64,000 nucleotides of DNA from Crocinitomix sp044361315 (GTDB lineage Bacteria; Bacteroidota; Bacteroidia; Flavobacteriales_D; Crocinitomicaceae), in the NCBI GenBank assembly GCA_044361315.1, contig JBIKJA010000007.1, positions 62,001 to 126,000 of the forward strand. The letters are read 5' to 3'. The notes beneath the pieces are model-generated. The model worked only from the letters and a program-made list of their open reading frames with translations, had not been told where the DNA came from and did not search any database. The position numbers and the translations under genes are program-made. Positions 38,313 to 47,658 of this stretch are shown here, one piece after another; the stretch's first letter is position 1, and every line of letters begins with the position of its first letter.

Positions 38313-38423
38313 TACTTATACAGAAAGGTGGAGGGACCGGCCCTTTGAAACCTTGGCAACCGAACTCGTAATGGGGATAAGGTGCCAATTCCTGGTTGAC
38401 CATGTTGTTAACCACTATAAGTT
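38313..38423 (+). ncRNA. SAM-I (S-box) riboswitch
   Basis: The conserved S-box core is present in order: AGAAAGGTGGAGGGACCGG, CCCTTTGAAACC, GGCAACC and AAGGTGCCAATTCC. P1 is formed by ACTTATA (38314-38320) and TATAAGT (38416-38422); P4 by TGGTT and AACCA near 38393-38413. It lies between a strong promoter and metH, so it should lower methionine synthase expression when S-adenosylmethionine is plentiful. No U-tract terminator follows, pointing to control of translation. Confidence 0.95.
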
Positions 38424-38475
38424 TTCAACTCGCTTCATACGCGAATTTCCGGTCAAGCTACTTTTCATTCAACTT

Positions 38476-39468
38476 ATGAATGAGATTAGAGAAATATTGA
38501 AAAAAAGAATTTTGATTCTAGATGGTGCCATGGGAACAATGATTCAACGGTACAAATTAGAAGAAAACGATTTTCGAAAAGGTTGGTTTGAAGACCACCC
38601 GTATTCCCTTAAAGGGAATAACGATTTACTTGTATTAACGCGTCCAGATATTATCAAAGCAATTCATGCCGAATACTTGGAGGCAGGTGCGGATATTATC
38701 GAAACCAATACCTTCAGCGGTACAACCATCGCCCAAGCCGATTATCACCTCGAAAAAAGCGCCTATGACATTAATTTCTATGGTGCAAAAATCGCCCGTG
38801 AAGTTTGTGACGAGTTTACCAAAGCAAATCCAAATAAACCAAGGTTTGTAGCAGGTTCTATCGGCCCGACAAACATGACACTTTCCATTTCACCAGACGT
38901 TAATGACCCTGGATTTAGAAGCACAACCTTTGATAAAATGGTGGTGGCCTATTCCGAACAAGTCACTGGGCTAATTAAAGGTGGTTCGGACATCCTTTTA
39001 GTAGAAACAATTTTTGACACTTTAAATGCAAAAGCGGCACTTTTTGCGATTGAAAATGTTCAAAAAGAACTTGGTACCGATCTTCCGATAATGGTTTCTG
39101 GCACCATCACCGATGCTAGCGGACGAACTTTGTCAGGTCAAACTACCGAAGCGTTTTTGATCTCCGTGCAACACATGAACCTCTTAACGATCGGTCTAAA
39201 TTGTGCTTTGGGTGCAAGTGCTTTGCGTCCTTATTTGCAAGTTTTAAAAAATAAAGCGCCATTTCATATTAGTGCACATCCAAATGCTGGTTTGCCTAAT
39301 GAAATGGGAGAATATGATGAATCGCCTGAAATGATGGCGGCTCAAATAAAAACATTTTTAGACGAAGGCTTGGTAAATATTATTGGTGGGTGTTGTGGCA
39401 CCACCCCAGCTCATATAAAAGCAATGGCAGATTTGGTTGATTCCATGACCAATTCACCAAAGAATTAA
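38476..39468 (+). CDS. metH: Methionine synthase, homocysteine-binding part (split MetH, N-terminal)
   Basis: A 330-residue homocysteine S-methyltransferase barrel corresponding to the first module of cobalamin-dependent methionine synthase. It starts MNEIREILKKRILILDGAMG (LDGAMGTMIQ is the family signature); the zinc-binding cysteines are in LNCALG and GGCCGTTP. The frame stays open upstream through the riboswitch, but the ATG at 38476 gives the family N-terminus. The other MetH modules are in the gene at 40000, so the enzyme is encoded in two pieces, a known arrangement in Bacteroidetes. Expression is controlled by the SAM-I riboswitch. Confidence 0.93.
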   Translation: MNEIREILKKRILILDGAMGTMIQRYKLEENDFRKGWFEDHPYSLKGNNDLLVLTRPDIIKAIHAEYLEAGADIIETNTFSGTTIAQADYHLEKSAYDINFYGAKIAREVCDEFTKANPNKPRFVAGSIGPTNMTLSISPDVNDPGFRSTTFDKMVVAYSEQVTGLIKGGSDILLVETIFDTLNAKAALFAIENVQKELGTDLPIMVSGTITDASGRTLSGQTTEAFLISVQHMNLLTIGLNCALGASALRPYLQVLKNKAPFHISAHPNAGLPNEMGEYDESPEMMAAQIKTFLDEGLVNIIGGCCGTTPAHIKAMADLVDSMTNSPKN

Positions 39469-39499
39469 TAAATAGCAGTATAAATTAATAACAGAATAA

Positions 39500-39934
39500 A
39501 TGGCAAAATTGTATAAAGAAATCGATAAAACGATTTTAGTTTCTCTTCCAAATCCTACGAAAGAAGCGTATGAAATAAAAGTGAAAATTCCTGAATTTAC
39601 ATTTTTGGGAGTGAACGAGCAACCTGACTTTGCAACGATTTATATCACCTTTTATCCAAAAGGAAAAATTATCGAGCTAAAGTCGCTAAAATTATATTCG
39701 TATCATTTAAGAAACATCATTGTTTCTTACGAACGATTGATCAATATTTTTTACGATCACTTAATGGAAGCTTATGAGCCAGAGCGTTTAAGAATCATGA
39801 TGGTGTGTAATCCACGAGGAGGAATTAGTTCCAAATTAACCATCGATTCGGATTGGGCTGCGCGTGGAGGACAAGAAAAATTTAATGATTGGAATGGATT
39901 GGGAAGTGAAGAAAGCTGGAGCGTTTTAATGTAA
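39500..39934 (+). CDS. QueF-like tunnelling-fold protein lacking the catalytic cysteine
   Basis: A 144-residue protein of the unimodular QueF (preQ0 reductase) family: PEFTFLGVNEQPDFATIYI (31-49), ELKSLKLY (59-66), LRN (70-72) and CNPRGGI. In true QueF the first block reads with a cysteine (FTSLCPxTGQPDFA); here that segment is one residue shorter and the cysteine is replaced (Leu36-Gly37). Asp43 is kept. The RNHGxFHE block has become RNIIVSYE, so the catalytic His is Tyr77 while the base-anchoring Glu (Glu78) is kept. It cannot be a normal preQ0 reductase. It lies 31 nt after one half of metH and 65 nt before the other, under the SAM riboswitch, so a role with MetH or its folate substrate is a reasonable guess. 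Confidence 0.85.
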   Translation: MAKLYKEIDKTILVSLPNPTKEAYEIKVKIPEFTFLGVNEQPDFATIYITFYPKGKIIELKSLKLYSYHLRNIIVSYERLINIFYDHLMEAYEPERLRIMMVCNPRGGISSKLTIDSDWAARGGQEKFNDWNGLGSEESWSVLM

Positions 39935-39999
39935 TTCTCCTATTCGGATTCAAAACATACGCACTTACCTATTGATTAAAAGCAAATTATCTTAAAAAA

Positions 40000-42714
40000 A
40001 TGAGTTTACATCCTGACTACAAAGGAAAATACAATAATAAATGGTCGAATTTGCCCAATTTAAAATTGAGCGGATTAGAACCTTTAGAAGTTACACCAAC
40101 CACCAATTTTGTGAATATTGGTGAACGAACCAATGTAGCGGGGTCGCGACTTTTTTTGCGGTTAATCAAAGAAGAAAAATTCGACGAAGCACTCTCGATT
40201 GCGCGCGATCAAGTGGACGGTGGCGCGCAAATCATTGACATCAACATGGACGATGGTTTGATTGATGGTAAAGAAGCAATGGTTAAATTTTTAAATTTAA
40301 TTGCTGCCGAACCAGACATCTCCAAAATCCCCATCATGATCGATTCCTCTAAATGGGAAATCATTGAAGCAGGATTACAATGTGTGCAAGGCAAAAGCGT
40401 CGTAAACTCAATAAGCTTAAAAGAAGGTAAAGAAAAATTTGTTGAGGCAGCCCATAAAATCAGACAATACGGTGCAGCGGTCGTAGTGATGGCATTTGAC
40501 GAATTAGGACAAGCGGATTCGTACGAACGAAGAATCGAAATTTGTGAAACTTCGTATCGTATTTTGGTCGATGAGGTAAATTTTCCACCGCAAGACATCA
40601 TTTTTGATCCAAACGTTTTTCCTGTTGCAACAGGAATGGATGAACACCGCCGAAATGCGTTGGACTTTTTCCTTGCCACCCGATGGATTCGTGAAAACCT
40701 TCCCGGGGCGCACATCAGCGGAGGAATCAGCAATGTGTCGTTTTCTTTCCGAGGTAATGACATTGTCAGAGAAGCGATGCACTCGGCCTTTTTGTATCAT
40801 GCCATCAAAGAAGGAATGGATATGGGAATTGTTAACCCGTCCATGTTGATGGTTTATGACGATATTCCTAACGATTTATTAGAACATGTTGAAGATGTTT
40901 TATTGGATTTGAGAGATGATGCCACTGAACGATTGTTAAATTTTGCCGAAACAGTTTCTGGAAATGGAAAAGTACGCGTAGTAGATTTAGAATGGCGAAA
41001 TAGAAGTCTTCAAGAACGATTAACCTACTCACTTGTAAAAGGAATGGCCGATTTTATTGATGAGGATGTTGAAGAAGCCAGACAATCTGTCAAAGAACCG
41101 ATCGAAGTCATTGAAGGTTATTTAATGACAGGAATGAATGTGGTTGGAGACCTTTTTGGTGAAGGGAAAATGTTTTTACCCCAAGTGGTAAAATCGGCGC
41201 GGGTAATGAAAAAAGCCGTAGCGTATTTATTGCCCTACATCGAAGCATCAAAAACCGATAACCGTTCCAAAGGAAAAGTCTTAATGGCAACCGTAAAAGG
41301 TGATGTCCATGACATCGGTAAAAACATTGTTGCCGTTGTTTTAGGATGCAATAATTACGATATTATCGATTTAGGCGTAATGGTTCCTGCCAATAAAATT
41401 TTAGAAGCAGCAGTCGAACATAAGGTGGATATCATTGGTTTAAGTGGGTTGATTACTCCTTCGTTAGATGAAATGGTACACGTTGCCAAAGAAATGGAGT
41501 TGATGGGAATGACCATTCCATTGTTAATTGGAGGCGCAACAACGTCTAAAGTACACACGGCTGTAAAAATCGATCAGCATTATAAAAAAGGGCAAACGGT
41601 GTATGTCCTTGATGCTTCACGTTCAGTAACGGTGGTCAGCGATTTATTGGGTGATAAAAGAGATCAATTTATCGAAGACATTAAAAACGAATATGAAGGC
41701 GTTCGTGTGAATTATGCCAAGAAAAAAGGATTCAAAAAATTCCTTTCTATCAACGAAGCACGCGCAAATAAATTTCAAATCGATTGGAAACCAAGTGATT
41801 TAAAAAAGCCAAACTTAGTAGGTGTAAAAGTTTTAGCCGATTATGATTTGGCCGAATTAAGAGAATATATTGATTGGACTCCTTTTTTCCACACCTGGGA
41901 ATTACGCGGAAAATATCCGGAAATACTCACCCATGAATTAATGGGAAACGAGGCCTCCAAATTATTTAAAGATGCCAATACCATGTTGGATCAAATCATC
42001 GCTGAAAAATGGCTCATTGCCAAAGCAAGTGTTGGAATTTGGCCAGCAAATACAATCAACGATGACGACATCGAAATTTACAGCGACGAAACGCGCTCAA
42101 ATCTTTTGTACACCCAACGTGGATTGCGTCAACAATTGAAAAAAGCGGACACGGCCAGCAATGTCTGTTTAGCCGATTTTATTGCGCCAAAGGAAAGTGG
42201 ATTTAAGGATTATATCGGCGGATTTGTGGTCACCACCGGTTTGGGAATTGAAAAAAAATTAGCCGAATTTGAAGCCGATCACGACGATTATCATTCAATT
42301 TTATTAAAAGCCCTCGCCGATCGCCTCGCCGAAGCATTTGCCGAACGTTTGCATGAATTGGTTCGAACAGATTATTGGGGCTACGATCAAACGCCTTTGG
42401 ATAAAACCGAACTCATTCAAGAAAAATACCGAGGCATTCGACCTGCGCCAGGCTATCCTGCAAATCCTGACCACACTGAAAAACCAGGTTTATTTGAACT
42501 CTTAAATGCCACCGAATTAACAGGCGTAAGCCTCACCGAATCTATGGCCATGATGCCAGCTTCTTCGGTGAGTGGTTGGTATTTTGCCCATCCACAAGCG
42601 CACTATTTTGGCGTGGGTAAAATTAAAGAAGATCAAGTAGAACGTCTAGCGATGGCAAAAGGAATTTCGTTGGCACGCATGAAACAATGGTTGAGTAGTA
42701 ATTTAGAAGATTAG
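40000..42714 (+). CDS. metH: Methionine synthase, folate/B12/activation part (split MetH, C-terminal)
   Basis: A 904-residue protein with the remaining MetH modules: the pterin-binding barrel (about 30-310; FVNIGERTNVAGS, GGAQIIDINMDDG), the B12 cap (about 320-415), the cobalamin-binding Rossmann domain with DVHDIGKN (His near 437, the lower cobalt ligand) and the AdoMet-dependent reactivation domain (about 560-904; WELRGKYPEIL and RPAPGYPANPDHTEK). It transfers the methyl group of methyltetrahydrofolate through cobalamin to homocysteine bound on the separate N-terminal protein. No cobalamin riboswitch or metF gene is seen nearby. Confidence 0.96.
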   Translation: MSLHPDYKGKYNNKWSNLPNLKLSGLEPLEVTPTTNFVNIGERTNVAGSRLFLRLIKEEKFDEALSIARDQVDGGAQIIDINMDDGLIDGKEAMVKFLNLIAAEPDISKIPIMIDSSKWEIIEAGLQCVQGKSVVNSISLKEGKEKFVEAAHKIRQYGAAVVVMAFDELGQADSYERRIEICETSYRILVDEVNFPPQDIIFDPNVFPVATGMDEHRRNALDFFLATRWIRENLPGAHISGGISNVSFSFRGNDIVREAMHSAFLYHAIKEGMDMGIVNPSMLMVYDDIPNDLLEHVEDVLLDLRDDATERLLNFAETVSGNGKVRVVDLEWRNRSLQERLTYSLVKGMADFIDEDVEEARQSVKEPIEVIEGYLMTGMNVVGDLFGEGKMFLPQVVKSARVMKKAVAYLLPYIEASKTDNRSKGKVLMATVKGDVHDIGKNIVAVVLGCNNYDIIDLGVMVPANKILEAAVEHKVDIIGLSGLITPSLDEMVHVAKEMELMGMTIPLLIGGATTSKVHTAVKIDQHYKKGQTVYVLDASRSVTVVSDLLGDKRDQFIEDIKNEYEGVRVNYAKKKGFKKFLSINEARANKFQIDWKPSDLKKPNLVGVKVLADYDLAELREYIDWTPFFHTWELRGKYPEILTHELMGNEASKLFKDANTMLDQIIAEKWLIAKASVGIWPANTINDDDIEIYSDETRSNLLYTQRGLRQQLKKADTASNVCLADFIAPKESGFKDYIGGFVVTTGLGIEKKLAEFEADHDDYHSILLKALADRLAEAFAERLHELVRTDYWGYDQTPLDKTELIQEKYRGIRPAPGYPANPDHTEKPGLFELLNATELTGVSLTESMAMMPASSVSGWYFAHPQAHYFGVGKIKEDQVERLAMAKGISLARMKQWLSSNLED

Positions 42715-42806
42715 ATCCAAAATCTGCCCAACTTACGTGACATTTTAAACAATTAAAAGAATTCGTTGTTATTCTAATGATTTTAACACCAAATGCCTTC
42801 ACAATT

Positions 42807-44114
42807 ATGGAAAAAAGTTCGTTTTTTTGGTTTCGCCGCGATCTTCGATTAAACGATAATACAGGACTAAAACACGCGCTAAGAGCAAGTAAAAATGTGC
42901 AAGTCGTATTTATTTTCGACGAAACCATTTTGGCTGATCTCCCAAAAAACGACGCCCGTGTGACCTTTATTTGGCAAGAATTAGAAAAAATCAACAAAGA
43001 ACTTCAGGAATTTGGCACCAGCCTTCTTGTTTTAAAAGGAAAACCAATCGAAGTATGGAGAAAAATTCTCACTGATCAAAACCTCGAAGCCGTTTTTACC
43101 AACCGCGATTACGAACCAAAAGCCATTGCCCGAGATGAAGAGGTTCGTTTTTTACTCGAATCAAACGGCATTCAATTTAACACCTTTAAAGACCACGTTT
43201 TTTTTGAAAAAGATGAAATTCTAAAATTGGATGGCACGCCTTACACCATCTATACCCCTTACAAAAATAAATGGTTAGAAAAATACGCCAAAACCAATTT
43301 AGAAATTCCTAAACCTGAACTCGAATTAAACGCCAATTACGCTAAAAGCGACTATTCTTTTCCTTCCTTGGCAGATCTTGGGTTCGTAAAAAGCGACATC
43401 ATCGCCCCAGCCTACAAATTGGCAGGTGTCGAAAATTATGATTTACACCGCGACTTTCCTGGAAAAGATCACACCACCCATTTGGGGCACCATTTGCGTT
43501 TTGGTGCCATCAGCATTCGCAGTTTGGTTTATTATTCCGCCCGAAAAAACGCCACTTTTCTTTCAGAAATTATTTGGCGTGATTTCTTTTCACAAATCAT
43601 GGGACATTTTCCGGATGCTATGAACGAGGCATTTAAGAAAAAATATAACCACATTCCATGGCGAAATAACGAATCGGAATTTAAAAAATGGTGCGACGGT
43701 GAAACAGGCTATCCAATTGTGGATGCGGGTATGCGCCAATTAAATCAAACCGGATTTATGCACAACCGTGTGCGTATGATTACCGCAAGTTTTTTGGTCA
43801 AACATTTATTGATTGATTGGCGTTGGGGTGAGGCCTATTTCGCCGAAAAATTATTAGATTTTGATTTATCTGCCAACAACGGAAATTGGCAATGGGCCGC
43901 AGGCACAGGTTGCGATGCAGCACCTTATTTTAGGGTGTTTAACCCATCCATCCAAGCGGAAAAATTCGATAAAAAACAAACCTATATTCGCCAGTGGATT
44001 CCTGATTATAATTCATCTACCTATCTCCCACCAATGGTCGATCACGCCATGGCACGCGACCGCGCCATAAAAACATACAAACAGGCATTGGACATGTTTC
44101 CTGTTAATGATTAG
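42807..44114 (+). CDS. Deoxyribodipyrimidine photolyase (cryptochrome/photolyase family)
   Basis: A 435-residue light-driven DNA repair flavoprotein, probably a class I CPD photolyase. The N-terminal antenna domain (FFWFRRDLRLNDN) and the FAD-binding region are complete: LGHHLRFGAISIRSL, YPIVDAGMRQLNQTGFMHNR and NNGNWQWAAGTGCDAAPYFR. Start at the ATG at 42807 gives MEKSSFFWFRRDLR; an upstream in-frame ATG at 42777 adds ten unlike residues. The epimerase gene follows 52 nt later, a pairing often met with photolyase genes. Distinguishing photolyase from DASH-type cryptochrome needs alignment; the Asn-Gly-Asn-Trp-Gln-Trp block favours photolyase. Confidence 0.93.
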   Translation: MEKSSFFWFRRDLRLNDNTGLKHALRASKNVQVVFIFDETILADLPKNDARVTFIWQELEKINKELQEFGTSLLVLKGKPIEVWRKILTDQNLEAVFTNRDYEPKAIARDEEVRFLLESNGIQFNTFKDHVFFEKDEILKLDGTPYTIYTPYKNKWLEKYAKTNLEIPKPELELNANYAKSDYSFPSLADLGFVKSDIIAPAYKLAGVENYDLHRDFPGKDHTTHLGHHLRFGAISIRSLVYYSARKNATFLSEIIWRDFFSQIMGHFPDAMNEAFKKKYNHIPWRNNESEFKKWCDGETGYPIVDAGMRQLNQTGFMHNRVRMITASFLVKHLLIDWRWGEAYFAEKLLDFDLSANNGNWQWAAGTGCDAAPYFRVFNPSIQAEKFDKKQTYIRQWIPDYNSSTYLPPMVDHAMARDRAIKTYKQALDMFPVND

Positions 44115-44166
44115 TTAAAAAAGCAAAAGGAGACAGTTTCCTTCAATATTATTTATAATTTTCACT

Positions 44167-45072
44167 ATGGAAACAATTTTAATCACCGGCGGGTCGGGTA
44201 TCATCGGCAGACGTTTAAGCGAATTACTCGTTCAACATCATTTTGCCGTACGCCATTTGTCCCGTAAATCAACTGGCACCGAAAAATACCCTACGTTTGT
44301 GTGGAATATCGACGAACAATTTATAGATCCTAAAGCACTGGAAGGGGTCGATCATATTATTCATTTGGCAGGCGAAAATGTGGGCGATGGCAGGTGGACG
44401 GCCACGCGTAGAAAAAAAATACTTTCTAGCCGAATTGACAGTGCCCACCTCATTTTAAACAAAATGCAGGGTCAACAACTCAAAAGTTTTATCAGTGCTT
44501 CGGGCATTAGTTATTATGGTTCCATCACGTCTAGCCAAATATTTAAAGAAACCGACCCTTGTGGCACCGATTTTTTAGCCAACGTAAGCGTACAATGGGA
44601 AAAAGCAGCCTTTCAATTCGAGGACATCGCCAAACGCGTGGTGGCCTTGCGTACAGGGGTTGTTTTAAGTCCAACGGGCGGCGCTTTGGCACAATTAATA
44701 AAACCCATCAAACTCGGTATCGGCTCGGCGCTCGGCTCGGGCAAACAATACATGCCTTGGTTGCATTTGGAGGATATGTGCCAAATTTACCTTAAAGCTA
44801 TCACCGACGAGGGAATGGTAGGAATTTATAATGCAGCAAGTTCGCAACACCTCACCAATCAAGAAATGGTCAATGCCTTGGCAAAAACCTGCGGTAAAAA
44901 ATTGTGGGCACCAAAAGTTCCGGGGTTTCTTTTAAAACTCCTTTTTGGCGAAATGTCCGTCATCATTCTCGAAGGCAGCCGCGTCGATAATCAAAAAATC
45001 AAAAATGCCGGCTTCGTTTTTCAATACGATTCTCTTGAAGAGGCCCTAAAATCATTAATTCTTAAAAAGTAA
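44167..45072 (+). CDS. TIGR01777-family NAD(P)-dependent epimerase
   Basis: A 301-residue short-chain dehydrogenase-like protein. The Rossmann motif ILITGGSGIIGRRLSELL (residues 4-21), HLAGENVGDGRW (the family's AGExIxxxRWT block), the SASGISYYG active-site region (Tyr117-Tyr118) and the C-terminal domain with AAPxxxTN-like NAASSQHLTN are all seen. The family (SDR39U1/YfcH) is widespread but of unknown substrate; the link with photolyase genes suggests a stress role. ATG start. Confidence 0.92.
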   Translation: METILITGGSGIIGRRLSELLVQHHFAVRHLSRKSTGTEKYPTFVWNIDEQFIDPKALEGVDHIIHLAGENVGDGRWTATRRKKILSSRIDSAHLILNKMQGQQLKSFISASGISYYGSITSSQIFKETDPCGTDFLANVSVQWEKAAFQFEDIAKRVVALRTGVVLSPTGGALAQLIKPIKLGIGSALGSGKQYMPWLHLEDMCQIYLKAITDEGMVGIYNAASSQHLTNQEMVNALAKTCGKKLWAPKVPGFLLKLLFGEMSVIILEGSRVDNQKIKNAGFVFQYDSLEEALKSLILKK

Positions 45073-45095
45073 TCAGTGTAAACCTTGTTGATTTA

Positions 45096-45236
45096 TTTGG
45101 GCGTGACCCTAACGCTCCCAAAATTCCTTCACTACGTTACGGGATTTTGATCGGTCAGGGTCGGGCTTTCGCTTCAATCCAAAGTCGGCAAACGCCGCCA
45201 GCTTTGGGATTTCCGCTACATCCCTCGCGCAAACAC
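45096..45236 (+). repeat. Structured intergenic element, copy 1
   Basis: GC-richer than its surroundings, just after the epimerase stop and between convergent genes. It starts GGGCGTGACCCTAACGCTCCC, continues with GGTCAGGGTCGGGCTTTCGC and ends GGGATTTCCGCTACATCCC. AATCCAAAG (45177-45185) and CTTTGGGATT (45203-45212) pair around a GCC-rich loop. A second copy, same orientation relative to its upstream gene, lies after apbE (60958-61080). Confidence 0.65.
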
Positions 45237-45262
45237 TGCACAAACAACTCAAAACCTAGTAA

Positions 45263-47509
45263 TTAATTTTTTACCAGTTTTTGTGTCACCCCAAATTCAG
45301 GAAAAACCACCAAATAAACGCCGCTTTCCCATTCATTCACCGAAATTTGAGCAGTCGTAACCATGGTTTCTGAATACATTAATTGACCGGTTAAGGAATA
45401 AATGTGCACCAGTTGAGGTGTTTCATTGGAAAGTTGGAAAGTCACCAAATCGTTGGTTGGATTTGGATAAATGAACACCTCCACAATTTCTTGGTCTGTT
45501 TCAATCGACAAAGCGGTAAATGAATTTTCAGCTGCATAGGTTGGGAACATCCGCATAAACGGGCCATCTCCATTTGGGTATCTTCCATAAGTGGCACTTG
45601 CACTCATTTCAGGCATTTTTACACGACTTATTTCAAATCCACCTGCATCAGAAAACGAAATAGTTTCGCCCGTAGTTGAAAATTTAAAATTCGCGTGTAA
45701 ACCAGCATCCAAGGTGTCTTCATCTAACCAAATCGTCAAGTATCCATTGCCAGGAATAATAGTTCCTTCCGGAATTTCCCACATCAAGGGCATTGAATTT
45801 GGGCGGTCAGACAAATAATATCCCGACAAATCGATGTCAGTGGCTGTTGTATTATAAAGCTCAATCCAATCTTCATAATCACCCATTTCATCGGTAATTG
45901 TTACTTCATTTTTAGGCATTAATTCATTAATAACGACATCAGAACCAATAATCAAATTATAAAATTCATGTTCGGCACGCACTGGTGCAAACTTGCCAGC
46001 TTGCGCATTGTCCGCATAAATATAATAGTGAATGTCTTTCGCCGCCAAGGCAATAGAAGCACCATAAACTAAATCACCTGCCGCCCCATCACCATGTAAG
46101 CCATCATCAAACATTTCTACTTTTTCAAACGCCTCACCCCAATCATTTCGGTAGCCTAAATAAGCATACGTTGCATCCTCTATTTCGGCAGTAATTGTAA
46201 CCGTTGCATACGCCGTTGGCATCGCCGGACTTGCGTTAACCGCAGAAATACTTGGTGCCACATAATCCCACTCTGGTAAACCAGTCAAAAAATCAATGCG
46301 TGGTCCCATCACTTCAGAAATCCCAAAAATTCCACCCGGACCAGGACCCCCGCCGCCGCCTTCGGTTTCATATAAATTGGAGGTAAACTGAACGGTGGTG
46401 TAAAATCCATTCGGTTCTGTCTCTACTTCCGCTAGAATAATATCTTGAATTTCTTCCGCTCGTGCGTAATACGAATCATCGCTAAATTGTTCCTCCACCA
46501 TTGTTTTTACATGGGCCAAATACATTTTCCGATACCGTGGCACTGACATCAATTGGTAAATTAGTGGAAAAGTAGGATCATCCTCATTTACAAATAAATC
46601 CATCTCTGTTAAATCCGTTAAATCCGGCGGTCCCCCGCCACCAATCATCGCAAAACTCCCAAACGATTGGTTAAGGTCCCAAATAATAGGTAAAAATCTT
46701 CCTTCATCATCTTTTATCAAATAATAATTTTGTTTAAACGGTCCTGAGTACGAATCTAAATTCACCAAAACGGTATTAAATGCTAACATCCATAAGGTTC
46801 TGTCTACATCCAAATGGGATTCAATTTCGGCGATATTCGTTTCCAAATTAAAGGTAAAATCTACTAAATCATTCCAGCCCAAATCCGATTTTAACTCGTA
46901 AAAATCAAAATAATCACTCGAATCTGACCCTAAATATTCTAACGAAGAACCACCTTCAAATACCAAAACTGGATTACATTTAAAACGCGTATTGTCATCA
47001 TCTGCAAATAATCTTCTCTCTTGGTAATCCCCATCCACCGATTCAGAACTTGAAAAAAGTCCATAATAACTTCCGTTAATCATTACTTTAGCGTAATTAG
47101 ACAGCGGTAAATCCATGTATTCTCTGCCAATTTCATACGAAAGCACCTCTCGCACAAAAGAAGGATCCTTTGAACCATTAGAGAGTTTTAAGGTCGAATA
47201 CCCCTGACAAGTCTGATTAATTGCATAATCCAGCTGGATGTTCAATGGATTTTTTAAACTCGTTTCACTGTAAGTACTATTGCCCTTGAAGGTCACCCCA
47301 ACACTGTCATAAAATTGACCGTTAATTGTGCAAGTACCTACCAATCGTTGGTCTAAATCTGCCGCGTAATATTCGTCCATTAATTCGTCCCAATTAGAAA
47401 CTGGAAATTCCAACTCAACAAAGGTTATGGACGAAACATCGTATAAACTTTGCCCAAAAGAGGTAGTTATTAGTGAGGAAAAAAGTGCTACCGCAACTGT
47501 TTTTTTCAT
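45263..47509 (-). CDS. Secreted CotH-family protein with lamin-tail and T9SS sorting domains
   Basis: A 748-residue secreted protein. Signal peptide MKKTVAVALFSSLITTSFGQ. The CotH kinase-like domain (about 30-345) shows GVTFKGNSTYSE, PLNIQLDYA, MINGSYYGLFSSSESVDGDY and the Asp motif IIWDLNQSFG. A glycine/proline-rich linker, a beta domain and a lamin-tail domain (about 515-650; INELMPKNEVTITD, DWIELYNTT, LSGYYLSD) follow, ending in a T9SS sorting domain (VFIYPNPTNDLVTFQL). CotH-like proteins are atypical kinases that can phosphorylate secreted proteins; the target is unknown. Confidence 0.88.
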   Translation of the reverse strand: MKKTVAVALFSSLITTSFGQSLYDVSSITFVELEFPVSNWDELMDEYYAADLDQRLVGTCTINGQFYDSVGVTFKGNSTYSETSLKNPLNIQLDYAINQTCQGYSTLKLSNGSKDPSFVREVLSYEIGREYMDLPLSNYAKVMINGSYYGLFSSSESVDGDYQERRLFADDDNTRFKCNPVLVFEGGSSLEYLGSDSSDYFDFYELKSDLGWNDLVDFTFNLETNIAEIESHLDVDRTLWMLAFNTVLVNLDSYSGPFKQNYYLIKDDEGRFLPIIWDLNQSFGSFAMIGGGGPPDLTDLTEMDLFVNEDDPTFPLIYQLMSVPRYRKMYLAHVKTMVEEQFSDDSYYARAEEIQDIILAEVETEPNGFYTTVQFTSNLYETEGGGGGPGPGGIFGISEVMGPRIDFLTGLPEWDYVAPSISAVNASPAMPTAYATVTITAEIEDATYAYLGYRNDWGEAFEKVEMFDDGLHGDGAAGDLVYGASIALAAKDIHYYIYADNAQAGKFAPVRAEHEFYNLIIGSDVVINELMPKNEVTITDEMGDYEDWIELYNTTATDIDLSGYYLSDRPNSMPLMWEIPEGTIIPGNGYLTIWLDEDTLDAGLHANFKFSTTGETISFSDAGGFEISRVKMPEMSASATYGRYPNGDGPFMRMFPTYAAENSFTALSIETDQEIVEVFIYPNPTNDLVTFQLSNETPQLVHIYSLTGQLMYSETMVTTAQISVNEWESGVYLVVFPEFGVTQKLVKN

Positions 47510-47658
47510 AATTAAATAATTCTTAAACCTAAGTTAAATTAAAAATTCAAATCGGCTCACAAAAACTGTTAGACGACACTAATTAGCAAAAGTTTAATCG
47601 AGGATAAAAATAAGATAATTTAACTACTTCGGTGTTCATTTACTGCGTTAAATTGGCA

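Noticed and set aside
38353..38475. N-terminal extension of the first metH gene
   Set aside because: The frame runs through the conserved core of the SAM-I riboswitch; the ATG at 38476 gives the normal family N-terminus.
38476..42714. metH broken by a frameshift
   Set aside because: The two parts are separated by a complete intact gene and each has its own start, stop and full domain set; this is a split gene arrangement rather than a mutation.
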